A stretch of 64,000 nt of DNA from Serripes groenlandicus (Eukaryota > Mollusca > Bivalvia > Cardiida > Cardiidae): NCBI GenBank assembly GCA_031761405.1, contig JASEVX010000011.1:27329527-27393526 (forward strand), in the 5' to 3' direction. This document shows positions 46,853-60,871 of this stretch, in pieces (position 1 is the stretch's first letter; every line of letters starts with the position of its first letter). The notes beneath the pieces were generated by a model that was not told the DNA's origin, did not search any database, and saw only the letters and a program-made list of their open reading frames with translations. The translations under genes and the position numbers were made by a program.

Positions 46853-48503
46853 TTATGTGAAGATCTGTGTGAAGATGTTGTGGGAGAAGAGACATTGCTC
46901 ATAATTAGCAATTTCTCCCTTTCCACAGGGTGAGTGTATACACTCACCCTGCTTTCCAGAATGATATATTCTGTCAACAATTATTACAAATATTAAATTT
47001 GTTTCTCGTATCTTACACACAGCACATGATGGCAGAACTACCCGAACATCTTTCCCCAAAAATCCCCAGCACCATCTTGCCAACTGTCTGTAGGCTGTGA
47101 AGCGCTTCTTTCTGGAAATACAATTGGATAATTTGCTTAAAAAATTGGAATTGCCAGTAACATGCCTGTCCATGTGTTGTGAAAATTAATTTCTCATGTA
47201 ATGCACATATATCATTTGGCCCATTACACTGGAGAATATGTGCAACATATATAGGTAAACAACCAATTAAAAATTTCAACAACTTTCAATTTCTAGATGG
47301 TTCATATATTATGATACTTACTTATTTTCATCAATATCATTCTCTCCATACTGCTGTCTATACTGCAAGTAGGCTATTTGAAGAACATATCTGTCAAGGC
47401 AGGCACTGGTAAAACCTGGATGCTCTGTAATACAGGATACATCAGTGTTACTTTCCTCAATATACTCATCCAATATTGCAGTTACTTGTGGAATGTTTCT
47501 GCAACACCTACATTCTGTGGCTGTAGCCATTGGCAAACAATTTGTACAACTGCACCTGTAAATTATCATAATTAGTTCACCAGTATTATTTGTATTAACT
47601 GGTATTATGCGGCTTTAAGAGTAACCCCTGTCAGCTTACAGAGAAGTACAGTAAGATAATATGCTTTTTATTTTGCTGTGTGTAAGCCAAGGGTTTGTAT
47701 TACAAGTAATCAAGTTACTCAACCACCTACTAAATATGAAGAGGTGCATTCATATTATTATGTATTAGTTGGGAATGTTTCTTGAAACTTCTATAAGTAA
47801 TAATAATGATCATTTGAGACACATTGTTGACATGTACAGATTACAATAAATGCAATAGTTCGATGGTAGCGCACATCTAAGATGAACAGATCTTAACCCG
47901 TTGTTAGATTAAATTATATATAATATTCAGTCATCAAAAGTGAAAATTAAAAATAACTGGGTGGGGACCGGCCTCGTCTATCGTTATTTCGTATTGGTAT
48001 TTGTTTTTCATTTGTCAGAAAGTCATAGAACTGTATCATGTTGTGTCTGATTTTATTTACATCGAAATAAACACTTTCGGAGTATTCGTACATGGTTCAA
48101 ACAGGTACGTATGTGGAAAAAAATATTCCCCGTCAAAATGAACAGAAATCGAACTAAAAGTAGATCTAGATCTAAATAATCAAGTTTAAAATGCTTCTTA
48201 AAATAATCTTTTATAAACATTATTATATATTCACGCATATTATCTATACTTTTTTACTGAAAATAGAACGAACCATTCATCACCAACAATTTCTCGTCTT
48301 GCTTCGTCGTCTTCAGACTCGCTGCTCGTTTCAGACTGTTTAACTGGCTCAAACTGGTATGGCCTGATTCCTAAAGGTACTAGATCGTTGCCTAGGTCAT
48401 CTGTATCCCTGTAAATTGATGAATCATCACTGTTTTCTTCGAAAGAAGACGATGAACAGTATAATTCTTCGTTTAAAGCTCCGTAGTTTAACTCATCCGC
48501 CAT
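46853..48503 (-). CDS. P2X7 C-terminal-domain-like protein, three exons
   Basis: Exon 1 is 48503-48274: ATG, an acidic Ser/Glu-rich start with GIRPYQFEP, ending DE plus TG, donor GTTCGT. Exon 2 is 47555-47319: acceptor AATTTACAG, then CSCTNCLPM, ECRCC and CITEHPGF, ending in AA with donor GTAAGT. Exon 3 starts at 47111 after TATTTCCAG and reads TAYRQLARWCWGFLGK and RVVLPSCAVCKIR. Phases join cleanly: TG+G gives Trp, AA+A gives Lys. The order C-x-C-x2-C, CC, C-x4-HP-x-F, YRQ, W, RVVLPSC matches the cysteine-rich cytosolic domain of vertebrate P2X7 receptors, which occurs as stand-alone proteins in many invertebrates and fish. No membrane segments are seen. Exon 3 stays open to a stop at 46853, but a good donor (CAGG|GTGAGT near 46934) leaves the last part uncertain. 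Function unknown; metal or nucleotide binding is conceivable from the domain. Confidence 0.75.
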
Positions 48504-48600
48504 TATTGAAACTGAAACGACTCTCCCCTCTGACGTCATCATTGTAAAACCGGAAGTAAAATTGTTTTTTACATTTCGCACTCGGAATTTTCCGCGAAAG
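48504..48600 (-). promoter_or_regulatory. Candidate promoter of the P2X7-like gene
   Basis: Just upstream of the ATG lie a palindromic CRE, TGACGTCA (48531-48538), and an ETS-type site, ACCGGAAGT (48549-48557). These motifs are typical of TATA-less housekeeping promoters. The transcription start is not known. Confidence 0.4.
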
Positions 48601-48736
48601 CCTAATTTTATTACACAAAATTAATTTTTGTCATACTAAAAAACCTTTTTTTTCCTTTTTTTTTTGTCTTGCGTTATTATTCAAACATTATTTTTTTGAT
48701 AGTCAAATTTTTGTTTTTGACTCTTGGTACTCTTTA

Positions 48737-49470
48737 AACCCTTTCCCTGTTTAAAGCAACATTGGACATTTTTACAACAGTCTAGTTATTAAACATTCGG
48801 AGAAAAAGGGTTAACTTGCCGAAAACATGAAGTTCGTCCTTTTCCCAAAATGATATAAATGTTTAATCATAATTTATAATAATTTGTTAAAATTCATCCT
48901 CTTATCTTCAGAAAGAAGACCAACCTTGAAATATCCTATCAGCTTAACATTATTAAGCATATTAATTGTTTTATACATGTAATTTCAAAACTTCTTCAAA
49001 CATAAAAGGTATTATACCATGTACATGCATACTCATTATTTCTTAATCCGGTTGAATTAATGAAACAACAACGTATTTTTGAATTATATTAAGATGAGCG
49101 CCCCATTGCCAACTTTCGTGAAATACAGAGTCTCGAAAGCTCCTATGGAGTTACATGTATATAGGGAAACATTGTTAAATTGCTCCTACAAATTAGTTAC
49201 TTAATGGATAATTTCATTTCAAACGAATATGTTAAGAAAAGACTTGCTCTTAAATATGATAGTTTTGATATGATTCTATGATTTTTACATTTTAGTCCTT
49301 TTTTAGGTTTGTGTTGGTCACCCAAAGTTATATTGAAATAAGAAGGAGCTAAAAATTATTCTGCTTGATTTAGGTAATTAAAAACATCCGATCGCTTCAT
49401 CTCAAACGGTTCAAGATGCAGATTTTTGTCCTCTCTTTCATTTGTACTAATTCAAATAAATATATTTTAA
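48737..49470. repeat. Segmental duplication block, unit D left end
   Basis: Counterpart of 6690-7440. After 49470 the match breaks off; it resumes near 52310. The 2.8 kb between is specific to unit D. Confidence 0.75.
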
Positions 49471-49829
49471 AAATATATATATTTTTTTTTTAACATTTAT
49501 GTAAAATTCGAAGCCTCAGAAAGGTGAATGCCTGTGTACTGCGTAATGTATTGGTGTGTGCGGTATTGTGTCATCTCAGCGAGGTATCAATACCCCCATC
49601 AGCTTATCCCACCGTTTATGACCTGATAACGGAAGTTTGGTTGACTATATTGATTTTTGTACAATTTTAGAGATTTTATGAATTACAGTTTTTAAGTGTT
49701 TATTATTGTGATATATATATACGACTTTCAAAGTCTATTGGAACATCGGCATATAATTGCCTTTGGCCATTTAAAGTCAAACTTTAATAGCAAAGACAAA
49801 TGTATGTATTTAAACATCAAAACATTTTT

Positions 49830-51721
49830 ATGCCCCCGGAATCTCCGATTCGGTGGGCATATAGTTTTTGGCCTGTCTGTTGCTTGGTTGGTCTGTTGGT
49901 CTGTCTGTCTGTCTGCACAAAAAAAAAACTTTAACCTTGACCACTTCTTTTGAACCATAACAGGTACGGCTACCATATTTCACATGTGTATTCCTTGTGA
50001 CATGACCTTTCTGTCAGTACCAAAATTTTAGACCTTGCGACCTTGACCTTTGACCTAGATGTAGTTTTTGGCCTGTCTGCACGAAAAAAACTTTAACCTT
50101 CACCATTACTTTTGAACCATAACAGGTATGGCTACCATATTTCACATGTGTATTCCTTGTGACATGACCTTTCTGTCAGTACCAACATTTTTGATCTTGC
50201 GACCTTGACCTTTGACCTAGATGTAGTTTTTGGCCTGTCTGCACGAAAAAAACTTTAACCTTGACCATTACTTTTCAACCATAACAGGTATGGCTACCAT
50301 ATTTCACATGTGTATTCCTTGTGACATGACCTTTCTGTCAGTACCAACATTTTTGACCTTGCGACCTTGACCTTTGACATAGATGTTCCCATTCTCGAAA
50401 AAAAAAATAACCTTGGCCATTTCTGTTGAACCATAACAGGTACGGCTACCATGTATTCCTTGTGACATGACCTTTCTGTCAGTACCAACATTTTTGACCT
50501 TGCGACCTTGACCTTTGACCTAGATGTAGTTTTTGGCCTGTCTGCACGAAAAAAACTTTAAACTTGACCACTACTTTTGAACCATAACAGGTACGGCTAC
50601 CATATTTCACATGTGTATTCCTTGTGACATTACCTTTCTGTCAGTACCAAAATGTTTGACCTTGCGACCTTGACCTTTGACCTAGATGTTGCCATTCTCG
50701 AAAATAACTTTAACCTTGGCCATTACTTTTGAACCATAACAGGTACGGCTACCATATTTCACATGTGTATTCCTTGTGACATGACCTTTCTGTCAGTACC
50801 AACATTTTTGACCTAGATGTTGCCATTCTCGAAAAAAACTTTAACCTTGGCCATTACTTTTGAACCATAACAGATACGGCTACCATATTTCACATGTGTA
50901 TTCCTTGTGACATGACCTTTCTGTCAGTACCAACATTTTTGACCTTGCGACCTTGACCTTTGACCTAGATGTAGTTTTTGTTTTGGCCTGTCTGCACGAA
51001 AAAAACTTTAACCTTGACCACTTCTTTTGAACCATAACAGGTACGGCTACCATATTTCACATGTGTATTCCTTGTGACATTACCTTTCTGTCAGTACCAA
51101 AATGTTTGACCTTGCGACCTTGACCTTTGACCTAGATAATGCCATTCTCGAAACAAACTTTAACCTTGGCCATTTCTTTTGAACCATAACAGGTACGGCT
51201 ACCATATTTCACATGTGTATTCCTTGTGACATGACCTTTCTGTCAGTACCAACATTTCTGACCTTGCGACCTTGACCTTTGACCTAGATGTTGCCATTCT
51301 CGAAAAAAACTTTAACCTTGACCACTTCTTTTGAACCATAACAGGTACGGCTACCATATTTCACATGTGTATTCCTTGTGACATGACCTTTCTGTCAGTA
51401 CCAACAATTTTGACCTTGCGACCTTGACCTTTGACCTAGATGTTGCCATTCTCGAAAAAAACTTTAACCTTGGCCATTACTTTTGAACCATAACAGATAC
51501 GGCTACCATATTTCACATGTGTATTCCTTGTGACATGACCTTTCTGTCAGTACCAACATTTTTGACCTTGCGACCTTGACCTTTGACCTAGATGTTGCCA
51601 TTCTCATTTTTTTTTAACCTTCCCCACTACTTTTGAACAATAAAAGGTAAGGCTACCATATTTCACATGTGTATACCTTGCGACCTTGACCTTTGACCTA
51701 GATGTTGCCATTGGGGGGCAT
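49830..51721. repeat. Tandem array of about 160-bp units with DR1 and ERRE-type motifs
   Basis: Bounded by ATGCCCCC (49830) and GGGGGCAT (51714-51721), so possibly a transposon with a repetitive core. Units read AACCATAACAGGTACGGC, CATATTTCACATGTG, TTCCTTGTGACATGACC, TTTCTGTCAGTACCAAC, then CTTGCGACCTTGACC and TTTGACCTAGATG. Eleven copies of the last segment occur, spaced about 160 bp where complete. Ten contain TGACCTTTGACCT, a perfect DR1 on the minus strand, preceded by the TCAAGGTCA-type extended half-site. Non-coding. Confidence 0.85.
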
Positions 51722-52309
51722 CAGTGTTTCACAAACACATCTTGTTTCTCTTTGTATACGCGCATTGGAATTTTAGAAAATACAGCTGTACTAATATTCT
51801 TCAAAGCCTTAAAATAAACAAATATCAAAGTGTTCACTCTTTTAGAATAAATCGGGACTGAGAATATAATAAAACAAAACCTTTATGACCCCCCATAAAC
51901 GACTCTAGCTTATCAAGCCAAGAGGACAGCGACAGATGACTGGTAAACTAGCTTATTTAACGCCATTATTGCTCGGAGATAGAGATCGCTCGATAAGCCT
52001 CAACGTTGGCAATGTTGTGTCATTGATGCATACACTATATGCATGAAGCAAGCAAACCGCCCGTTGTTAGCCCAATGACACCATTAACACGGGTAAAACA
52101 CGAACTATTAGGTTTTTGAGCATCTTTGGACGTTTTCAACTCGTACCAAGTTCAAATGTCATCGTAACGTCTTATAAATTAGAAAAGAAATCAAGCAAAG
52201 TGTTCATCTGAGCACAAATCAAGACACGTTTTTGAACATGAAAAGAATGTTCAGTAATGTGGAGCTACTACTCAATGCTGATAATGTAATGGTACTTAGT
52301 ATTAGCGTC
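51722..52309. other. Unit D-specific intergenic DNA
   Basis: No gene and no internal repeat seen. The right part (from about 52145, TTCAAATGTCATCGTAACGTC) rejoins the duplicated sequence also present at 20463 and 34415. Confidence 0.45.
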
Positions 52310-54185
<1,876 letters not shown>

Positions 54186-54367
54186 CAGTGCTGTAGATAA
54201 GGAGCGTTACATCCTTTTTTTATCCGCTAACCCTATGTTGTGGGTAATCAAAAGAATCGTCTCATTGAGACGATTCTTTTGAGTACACACAGCATAGGGT
54301 TTGGTTGGATAATACGAGAGCCATTTTGGGGATAAGAGCTGTACACGCCTCCCTATCTGGACCTCTG
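54186..54367. repeat. MITE family B, unit D copy
   Basis: From CAGTGCTGTAGATAAGG to CCCTATCTGGACCTCTG, with the palindromic centre AATCGTCTCATTGAGACGATT. Same insertion point as in units A-C. Confidence 0.65.
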
Positions 54368-54479
54368 ACTTGTTCTTTGTATTCAGTGTCCAATCTAGGA
54401 ATGAGTGTCGTGCTTATTCTCACATTGTTTTGAAAATGCCTCAATTTTTAAAAAACCACACCCGATAACCCCGGATTAA

Positions 54480-55229
54480 ATTATTTTTAAATCGGGCCTT
54501 ATCTTTTGGTCGGAAAGATTTTTTAAGCGTTAACTGTATTTACATACAAGAGCACCATGCTGGTCCTACATCGCTCACCTGATTTAAAAGAACTTGAATA
54601 CTTTTCAATTTTCAAACACTATACATATAAGTCAAACGAACAACGACCCCTGGTGGTCATGTCTTTCAAGGGAACATCATAATTTCAACAATCTGTGTAA
54701 AGTGTCACCAATGGAACATTTGTGCCAAATAATTTTTCTAATCGGGTCTATGCTATTTTTTCGGCGATAGCTGATTAACCTGGGGTTTGACCTATATGTT
54801 AAACGCGTGATCTAGATTGTAGACCAACGAAATGTTGTATTTAATGAATAAGTCGAAGAAATTAAGGAAATGAAACGTTTTGATTGGTTCATAGTTAAGT
54901 CGGCGATCCTACGAGAGGCACTAATAAGGTGAAGTTATAAAATGAAATGTTCTGCATACTAACGTTTAATTGTTTTCCTCAAAATATAAATTTCAGTGAC
55001 AAAAATCAGTGAAAACGTATGAAATATAATATTTAAGAGCAAAATATTAATTATTTTTGAAACATGATAAGTTTTCAGTTATTTATCGTCAATTGAAATG
55101 TTTACACCTCTTGGGAGCCTCGCGTAATATCCAGTAATGTGACGGGGTATTCTCGGCCTTGGTAATCTATTTATAGAAACTGAAGCCGGATGGAGATTGC
55201 CGATTAGCCTTTGGTAAACACATAGCTAT
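54480..55229. other. Truncated dispersed repeat and unit D-specific DNA
   Basis: 54480-54765 is the counterpart of 9940-10190, cut at CTATGCTATTTTTTC. 54766-55229 is not shared with the other units; nothing gene-like is seen in it. Confidence 0.5.
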
Positions 55230-55560
55230 TTTGCCTTTTATGGCTATAGTAAAAACTTTAAAAAAATCTCCTCCAAAAGTGTCAGGCCGATTTTCAAATA
55301 ATTTTGTAGAAATGTTCCTTCAAGCCATTTTGATTGGTTGAAAAACATAACCGGGGGGGGGGGGGGTTGAGGTTTGTTGGCCTTATATTGGCTTAAGTGA
55401 AAACAATCTTCTCCACCCAAACTATTTGGCGGATATTCAAATAATGTTGCAGAAATGTTCCTTGGATGAAACTCTACGAGATTTCTTCAAGCCATGGTGA
55501 TTGGTCGAAAAACATGGCCACCAGGGGGCGGGGCTGTTTGGAGATTTTGGAGATGTAACT
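55230..55560 (+). promoter_or_regulatory. Upstream repeat with CTCF-like motif, Roco gene D
   Basis: Two to three repeat units. One motif is intact, TGGCCACCAGGGGGCGGGG at 55515, very close to the textbook CTCF site. Another is eroded into a run of about 17 G near 55350. Same orientation and similar distance to the gene as in the other copies. Confidence 0.5.
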
Positions 55561-55691
55561 TTTGCCTCATAGAAGTGGAGAGATACTGGCCTTCGTGGGC
55601 CTCTTGTTTTCTTCTTCTTCTTGAAAAACGGAAAGAGGAAAATTAAAACGAAATTTCTTAAAAAAAAAAATGAAACTTAATGATATTTGGT

Positions 55692-55706
55692 TTATTTTTG
55701 TTACAG
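55692..55706 (+). promoter_or_regulatory. Candidate 3' splice site before the Roco D start codon
   Basis: TTATTTTTGTTACAG ends 12 bases before the ATG at 55719, equivalent to the site in copies A and B. It argues that the in-frame ATG at 55680, on the intron side of this acceptor, is not the start. Confidence 0.55.
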
Positions 55707-55718
55707 AATAAAAAAAAA

Positions 55719-58700
55719 ATGGCGGGGAACCGCGACAACACAAAAGCGGCGAATAAGATACTAAAGATCCTGAAGCAGATATCCGAACATCTCTCCCAGG
55801 ATTTAATAATCACAATACGCTCGAATGTTACAAAGGCACTTGCACTGTCAAGAGAAGATGATAACAATGCCAAAGTGAAGGAATTCTTACGAGTCCATAT
55901 GAAAACGTTACATTTTCGCTCGGGTATATCTGTCTACTTGCTGAAACAGTCTATTCGATCACTTCTGATGATCATCCACAACGAAGCACTGGGAAAAGAT
56001 GTATACGAGAGGTTTACCGAATACATTGTCAGAAAACACCCGTCGATCACCATTGGAATGGAACTGGATGACGAGTTACTCAAGGTTTATTTTAAAGCGT
56101 TAGAAAGTGGACATGAATATGCAAAACACATTCAGCTAATGATCGTTGGAATGTATCACGTTGGCAAAACAACATTAGTACACAAATTGCTTAACAAACC
56201 TGATGCAGAAAAGGAACATCCGAGTACTGTTGGTATTGACATATCTGTTGATGCGTGTGAGATAGACGAGAATGGTACATGGGAAATTACAGAATTTCAG
56301 GATAAAGAAAAAGGGTATATTCTCCGCCTTCAAGAGCTGTTTAAATTGGACAAAACGGTCCAGAAAGACAGAAAGTCTGCACCAACGGAAACCATTTACG
56401 ACAGAGAGTCTGAACCCACGGAAACCATTTACGATAGAAATGAACAAGAAACAAATGAAAATCCAGCTGATAAAATAAAATCAAGACGGACAGAAAACGT
56501 TATAGATAGATGTAAGAATGAATTTAAAGAAGAAGCAGAACAAAAGAAGCTTACAGGGAGGACTCCATATTATAACGACATCGAACAAGCAAACAGAAAT
56601 GCTCTTCAGCCGAATGTCGCAATTAAACGACCGACAATATCTATGTGGGATTTTGCCGGACAATCTGTCTATTATTCAACGCACCATTTTTTTCTAAATC
56701 CACGGGCTATTTATCTTCTCGTTTTGGATCTCAGCAAAGAATTAAACGAAGAATTGAATGAAGAAACACTTGGGAGTGGTACCAAGAACTTGCATCTAGG
56801 AAATTCAACTACCAAACGCTTCACGCAGCTGGATGCGTTTCAGTTTTGGATGCGAAGTATTTATATATACACAAAGCAAAAGCAATCCCTCACTTCAACT
56901 GATAACACACAATATCAACCAACAATTATTCTGATAGGCACTCACAAAGACAAAGTTGAGAAAAAAGACCCCGACGCTTATGCGCAGGAATACTTTAAGA
57001 CAGCACTGGATTCTGTAGAGTGCATACCAGGATTAAAGGATCTGATTTGCGAAGCTAAATTCTTTTTTGGCAAAGGCGAGTCGTTAAAGAATATTGATGC
57101 ACTTCGGTCGAAGATATATCAAGTTGCCAAGGAACAACCTTTTTGGAATGAAAAGATACCCGGAAAATTCATACCCCTTGAAAGGCATGTTGTGAAAATG
57201 AAAAGTGACAAATATCAGACAATGAAGTTTCAAGAGTTAGAAGAAGTAAGTAAAGACAGCCACTATCCTCTAGAGAAAGACGAAATTCAAGTTTTCTTGA
57301 AATTTCAGCATGCATTTGGAAACATACTTCATTATGCCAAGGCAAATCCGGATATGGTTATACTGAATCCACAATGGCTTATCGATGCATTCAAGCTCTT
57401 TGTCACACACACACGTAAACGAGATTCAGAAGATTTTAAAGAATTCGATTCACATGCCAAACTATCAGATCGTTTAGTCGATATCCTGCTCAAATCAGAA
57501 GGAAATTGGATTGATTACAAGGAAGAAATTCTTAAATACATGGAATTTTTAGACATCATTGCGAAACCCGTTATGTTCAAAGGTCATAAGCCCGACGAAG
57601 ACGAAGCACTCGTTACGCCGTCTCAGAAGAAAGTTAAAGAAGAATTAGATACTTATAGATGGCCCATAACTGTAACGACAGGCGAGACAACAGAAAGTGA
57701 GGACTTCCATTTCATGCCTTGTATGCTTCCACTAAGACCACACGCTGACGAAATAAAGAATCAGTTGACACTGGTTGCAGGGGAAAGTAGTCCCGTCCTG
57801 TGCATGTATATTGGAGGTGTATTCCTTCCCCCTTTCATCTTCCATCGTATTCTGGCCACATGTATAAAGACAATGCCAGTATTGAAGCGCAATAATACGT
57901 ATGTACTGTACAATGGTCTCGGTGCGTTTAAGATTGACAAAACAACCAGTCTGACAATATGGTCATTGGACAATATGATATATCTGAAGGTTACATCTTG
58001 TCACAATGATAGAAACACCAAAGATGGGAAAAGGAGAATGCCTAATGCTGACCTCACAGAAGTGCGGAAATATTTCGATTCTTTGATTAGAAATTTGTTC
58101 CACATAGGTGGCCATCAACTATCTGACAAATTTAACATTGCGTACTACATAACATGCCCGGGTTGTCCAGAGATGTTTCCTTATGACAGGACAGCTGACG
58201 GCAGTAAATACCCTATTGATCCGTTAGGTGAACTGTTCGAGGTGGAGGAGGCTCTTCAAACAAAGGACATGGTGTGTAATTCAAACCAACACAATGTTAC
58301 TCAAAATGAATGTTTAAGTCAATGGTTCGATACGATAACTGTATTGAAGGAAATAGACCCTGCCCTCTCGGAGCGCCTCTTGAAGAAACTTGACTGTTTA
58401 TTTCTAGCCGATATTACAGACGAAATAGACCCAGACCGTATAGATGATCTTGCGGAACGGCTACACATATCGTGCATTCAAAAAGGTAACATAAAGTCAG
58501 ATCACGGGAAGCCAAATTTGTGTTACATCTTTCATATCCTGTATACGTGGAGTGAAAGGAAACGCAACTCTGTTCAACTGTTTGCAATAGCTCCACAACT
58601 AGGATGCAGTAAAGAAGACTTCATCCGAATGCTTGATGGAATCGATAGCGACAGTGTCAAAGAGCATATTAAACAATTAAGAGAGGAAATTAGCCTAGAG

Positions 58701-58976
58701 AAGTTAGATACAATTGTGCTAGATGAGGGTTACTGTACTCAAATAGCTGAGTCTATTGGAGACGAGTATTGGCTGCTTGGTATAAGACTTGGCTTGGGTG
58801 AACCGTTTTTAAAACGGGAACGTTATTCTGGTACCATAGAACAAGTCATTGGTATAATTCTAAGGGCATGGCTGAAAAAATCTGTCCTACCGAACAAAGA
58901 ACGGAACGAAGAACTGATAAGAGCTATGGTAAAATGTCACTGTAGCATGGACGTACTTCTTGAAATATTTAAGTAA
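55719..58976 (+). CDS. Roco-family GTPase with tandem C-terminal death-like domains (copy D)
   Basis: An intact 1085-residue protein, close to copy A throughout. G1 GMYHVGKT (144-151), STVGID, WDFAGQ and GTHKDK are kept, as are COR motifs VILNPQWLIDAFK and FMPCMLP, and CPGCPE in place of CPKCPE. The variable insert between G2 and G3 differs from A: the segment TETIYDR is present twice in D (about residues 223-239) and once in A, and the QVQDVVMELK stretch of A is missing. Both C-terminal death-like domains are complete; the last has IAESIGDEYWLLGIRLGL. The start is placed at ATGGCGGGG, as in A, because a splice acceptor lies between it and the upstream in-frame ATG. Copies A and D are both open over more than 3.2 kb while B has decayed, so A and D are probably under selection. 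Function as for copy A is inferred from domains. Confidence 0.88.
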   Translation: MAGNRDNTKAANKILKILKQISEHLSQDLIITIRSNVTKALALSREDDNNAKVKEFLRVHMKTLHFRSGISVYLLKQSIRSLLMIIHNEALGKDVYERFTEYIVRKHPSITIGMELDDELLKVYFKALESGHEYAKHIQLMIVGMYHVGKTTLVHKLLNKPDAEKEHPSTVGIDISVDACEIDENGTWEITEFQDKEKGYILRLQELFKLDKTVQKDRKSAPTETIYDRESEPTETIYDRNEQETNENPADKIKSRRTENVIDRCKNEFKEEAEQKKLTGRTPYYNDIEQANRNALQPNVAIKRPTISMWDFAGQSVYYSTHHFFLNPRAIYLLVLDLSKELNEELNEETLGSGTKNLHLGNSTTKRFTQLDAFQFWMRSIYIYTKQKQSLTSTDNTQYQPTIILIGTHKDKVEKKDPDAYAQEYFKTALDSVECIPGLKDLICEAKFFFGKGESLKNIDALRSKIYQVAKEQPFWNEKIPGKFIPLERHVVKMKSDKYQTMKFQELEEVSKDSHYPLEKDEIQVFLKFQHAFGNILHYAKANPDMVILNPQWLIDAFKLFVTHTRKRDSEDFKEFDSHAKLSDRLVDILLKSEGNWIDYKEEILKYMEFLDIIAKPVMFKGHKPDEDEALVTPSQKKVKEELDTYRWPITVTTGETTESEDFHFMPCMLPLRPHADEIKNQLTLVAGESSPVLCMYIGGVFLPPFIFHRILATCIKTMPVLKRNNTYVLYNGLGAFKIDKTTSLTIWSLDNMIYLKVTSCHNDRNTKDGKRRMPNADLTEVRKYFDSLIRNLFHIGGHQLSDKFNIAYYITCPGCPEMFPYDRTADGSKYPIDPLGELFEVEEALQTKDMVCNSNQHNVTQNECLSQWFDTITVLKEIDPALSERLLKKLDCLFLADITDEIDPDRIDDLAERLHISCIQKGNIKSDHGKPNLCYIFHILYTWSERKRNSVQLFAIAPQLGCSKEDFIRMLDGIDSDSVKEHIKQLREEISLEKLDTIVLDEGYCTQIAESIGDEYWLLGIRLGLGEPFLKRERYSGTIEQVIGIILRAWLKKSVLPNKERNEELIRAMVKCHCSMDVLLEIFK

Positions 58977-60431
58977 TAATGTACCATGTGTATGACACGG
59001 ACATCAATCCATTTGGTGTTCTTTCACGTTGACAAACATCCAGATTAGACACGATTATTATTCTGACCAAGCAGTTTACAAATACGTGTTGTATTGGAAG
59101 TGCCGTATACCAACAATGACTATCAGACTAAACTATTTGAATGATGACTCACACGTTACCCAGCAGGACAATTAGGTAATTGTAGCAGCAATTGAGATAA
59201 TATATCCAGTATAAATCCATACAATAGATATTGAACACTGATTAAACATAAGTGGACTTTCACGCGAAGATATATATTTGGCCGTTTAGAAACTTCTAAG
59301 TGTGTAAGCAAGGCGAACATTGTTGGATGCAACGTCATGATATTTCAAAGAAATGTGTGCGGTTCCATGTATTGAAACAGATTACCAATACGTTTGACGA
59401 ATTCCATTCAGTGAACATTTTGATGACATTTCCATAAACATGATATGGAGAACTATGCGTATCATATGAACTGTGTTTCTATAATTGGATATATAATGTA
59501 ATTAAATGGCATGTAAAGTCAATTTGAGCCTGTGCATGAGAAAATGCACAAGTTGATTTTTGTGAACAGTAAACCCAGATCAGCTTGTACATCCGCACAC
59601 TATGATCAATATCTGCACAGATTACAAACACAAACTTGTAAGCATTTTCTGATGAGACTGTGTAGGTGAACGAGGTGATACGAAGCTAAACTGTTTCGCG
59701 GAGCTCCAGATAAGGTGCCTTTTTCACATTCCAAATTTCTTATTTGACACTTAAACCTTATGTTGTGGGTACTCAAAAGAATTGTCTCAGTGAATACCCA
59801 CAACATATATAGGGTTTGATTTAGTCATAAGAGAGATATTTTAGGGAAACGACCAGTTCTATAAGTAGTTCAGAAATGCCAACTTGTACCTTTGCTCATT
59901 CACTGGCTCATCTCATTTATTTCATCATCGATTCCGCTAATTAAATTAAATTGTTTAACTAACAACGAGCTACCACGTAATGTGTTAGGTAAATCTTAAT
60001 ACGATCCTTATATTCGCTAATTAGTGTGCTTGCTTTACTGTTTCATATTAGACTTGCGTACGTGCGCGCGCGTGTGTGTATGTGGTGCGTGCGCGCGCGC
60101 GTGTGTGTGTGTGTGTGTGTGTGTGTGTATCTATATTGTTGAATTAATCCGGTAAAAGATGAAATTAGAACAATCCCGTTTTATAGATCAGAATTACAAT
60201 ACGTACATTATACTTAATACTATAATTGCAATCATGTACATACAGTACAAATAGCAAAGTACAAAAGTATAAAGAATATTTAATTATATATATTATGTTA
60301 CAAGTTGTAACCCCTAATCGGTGTCGTGACAAAACGTCTTTTTCCACGAGTTGAAATGATAAAAGGGGCGTCACTCTGGACATTTCTGTAGAAGTTAACT
60401 ATGAGAGTTATAGTTATTGATTAACACTTCT

Positions 60432-60475
<44 letters not shown>

Positions 60476-60871
60476 TATATGCCAGAATGAAATACATGTA
60501 ATAGGTTATGCATAAGAAACAAAATGTTTTTATAAATGATGGTTTGGTTTTGGTTTTAAATAATCTTTATCTAAAATATGTCTTAGATAGAGATTGAAGA
60601 GTTATATGAATATGAATAATGCCTCTTTTATTCTGCTTATTCCAACGTTATTATATGCAAGTTTATAAATAAATATTATTCCGATTTTTTGGACTTTGTT
60701 TTTTGTTTTATTGGCCACGGCTGATTCCTTTTGGAATGTAGCACTTGCTCATTTAGTGATGCGTCGGCTGACAGGTAGCATATTATTGCTGTTAATGAAT
60801 GTCTGATGTGTTGGCTATGGAGAGCCAGTGGTGTAAATGAACTGTTTCACCTATCTCATCCTCTAAACATC
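58977..60871. repeat. Duplicated 3' flank, unit D
   Basis: Matches 15528-15784 plus 17375-18730 of unit A without the TTAA-flanked insertion. It contains MITE-B at 59697-59878, a GT/GC microsatellite at 60060-60130 and a CA tract at about 60439-60472. No gene seen. Confidence 0.7.

Noticed and set aside
55680..55718. Thirteen-residue N-terminal extension of Roco copy D
   Set aside because: It reads across a splice acceptor (GTTACAG at 55706) and is not conserved in copy A.
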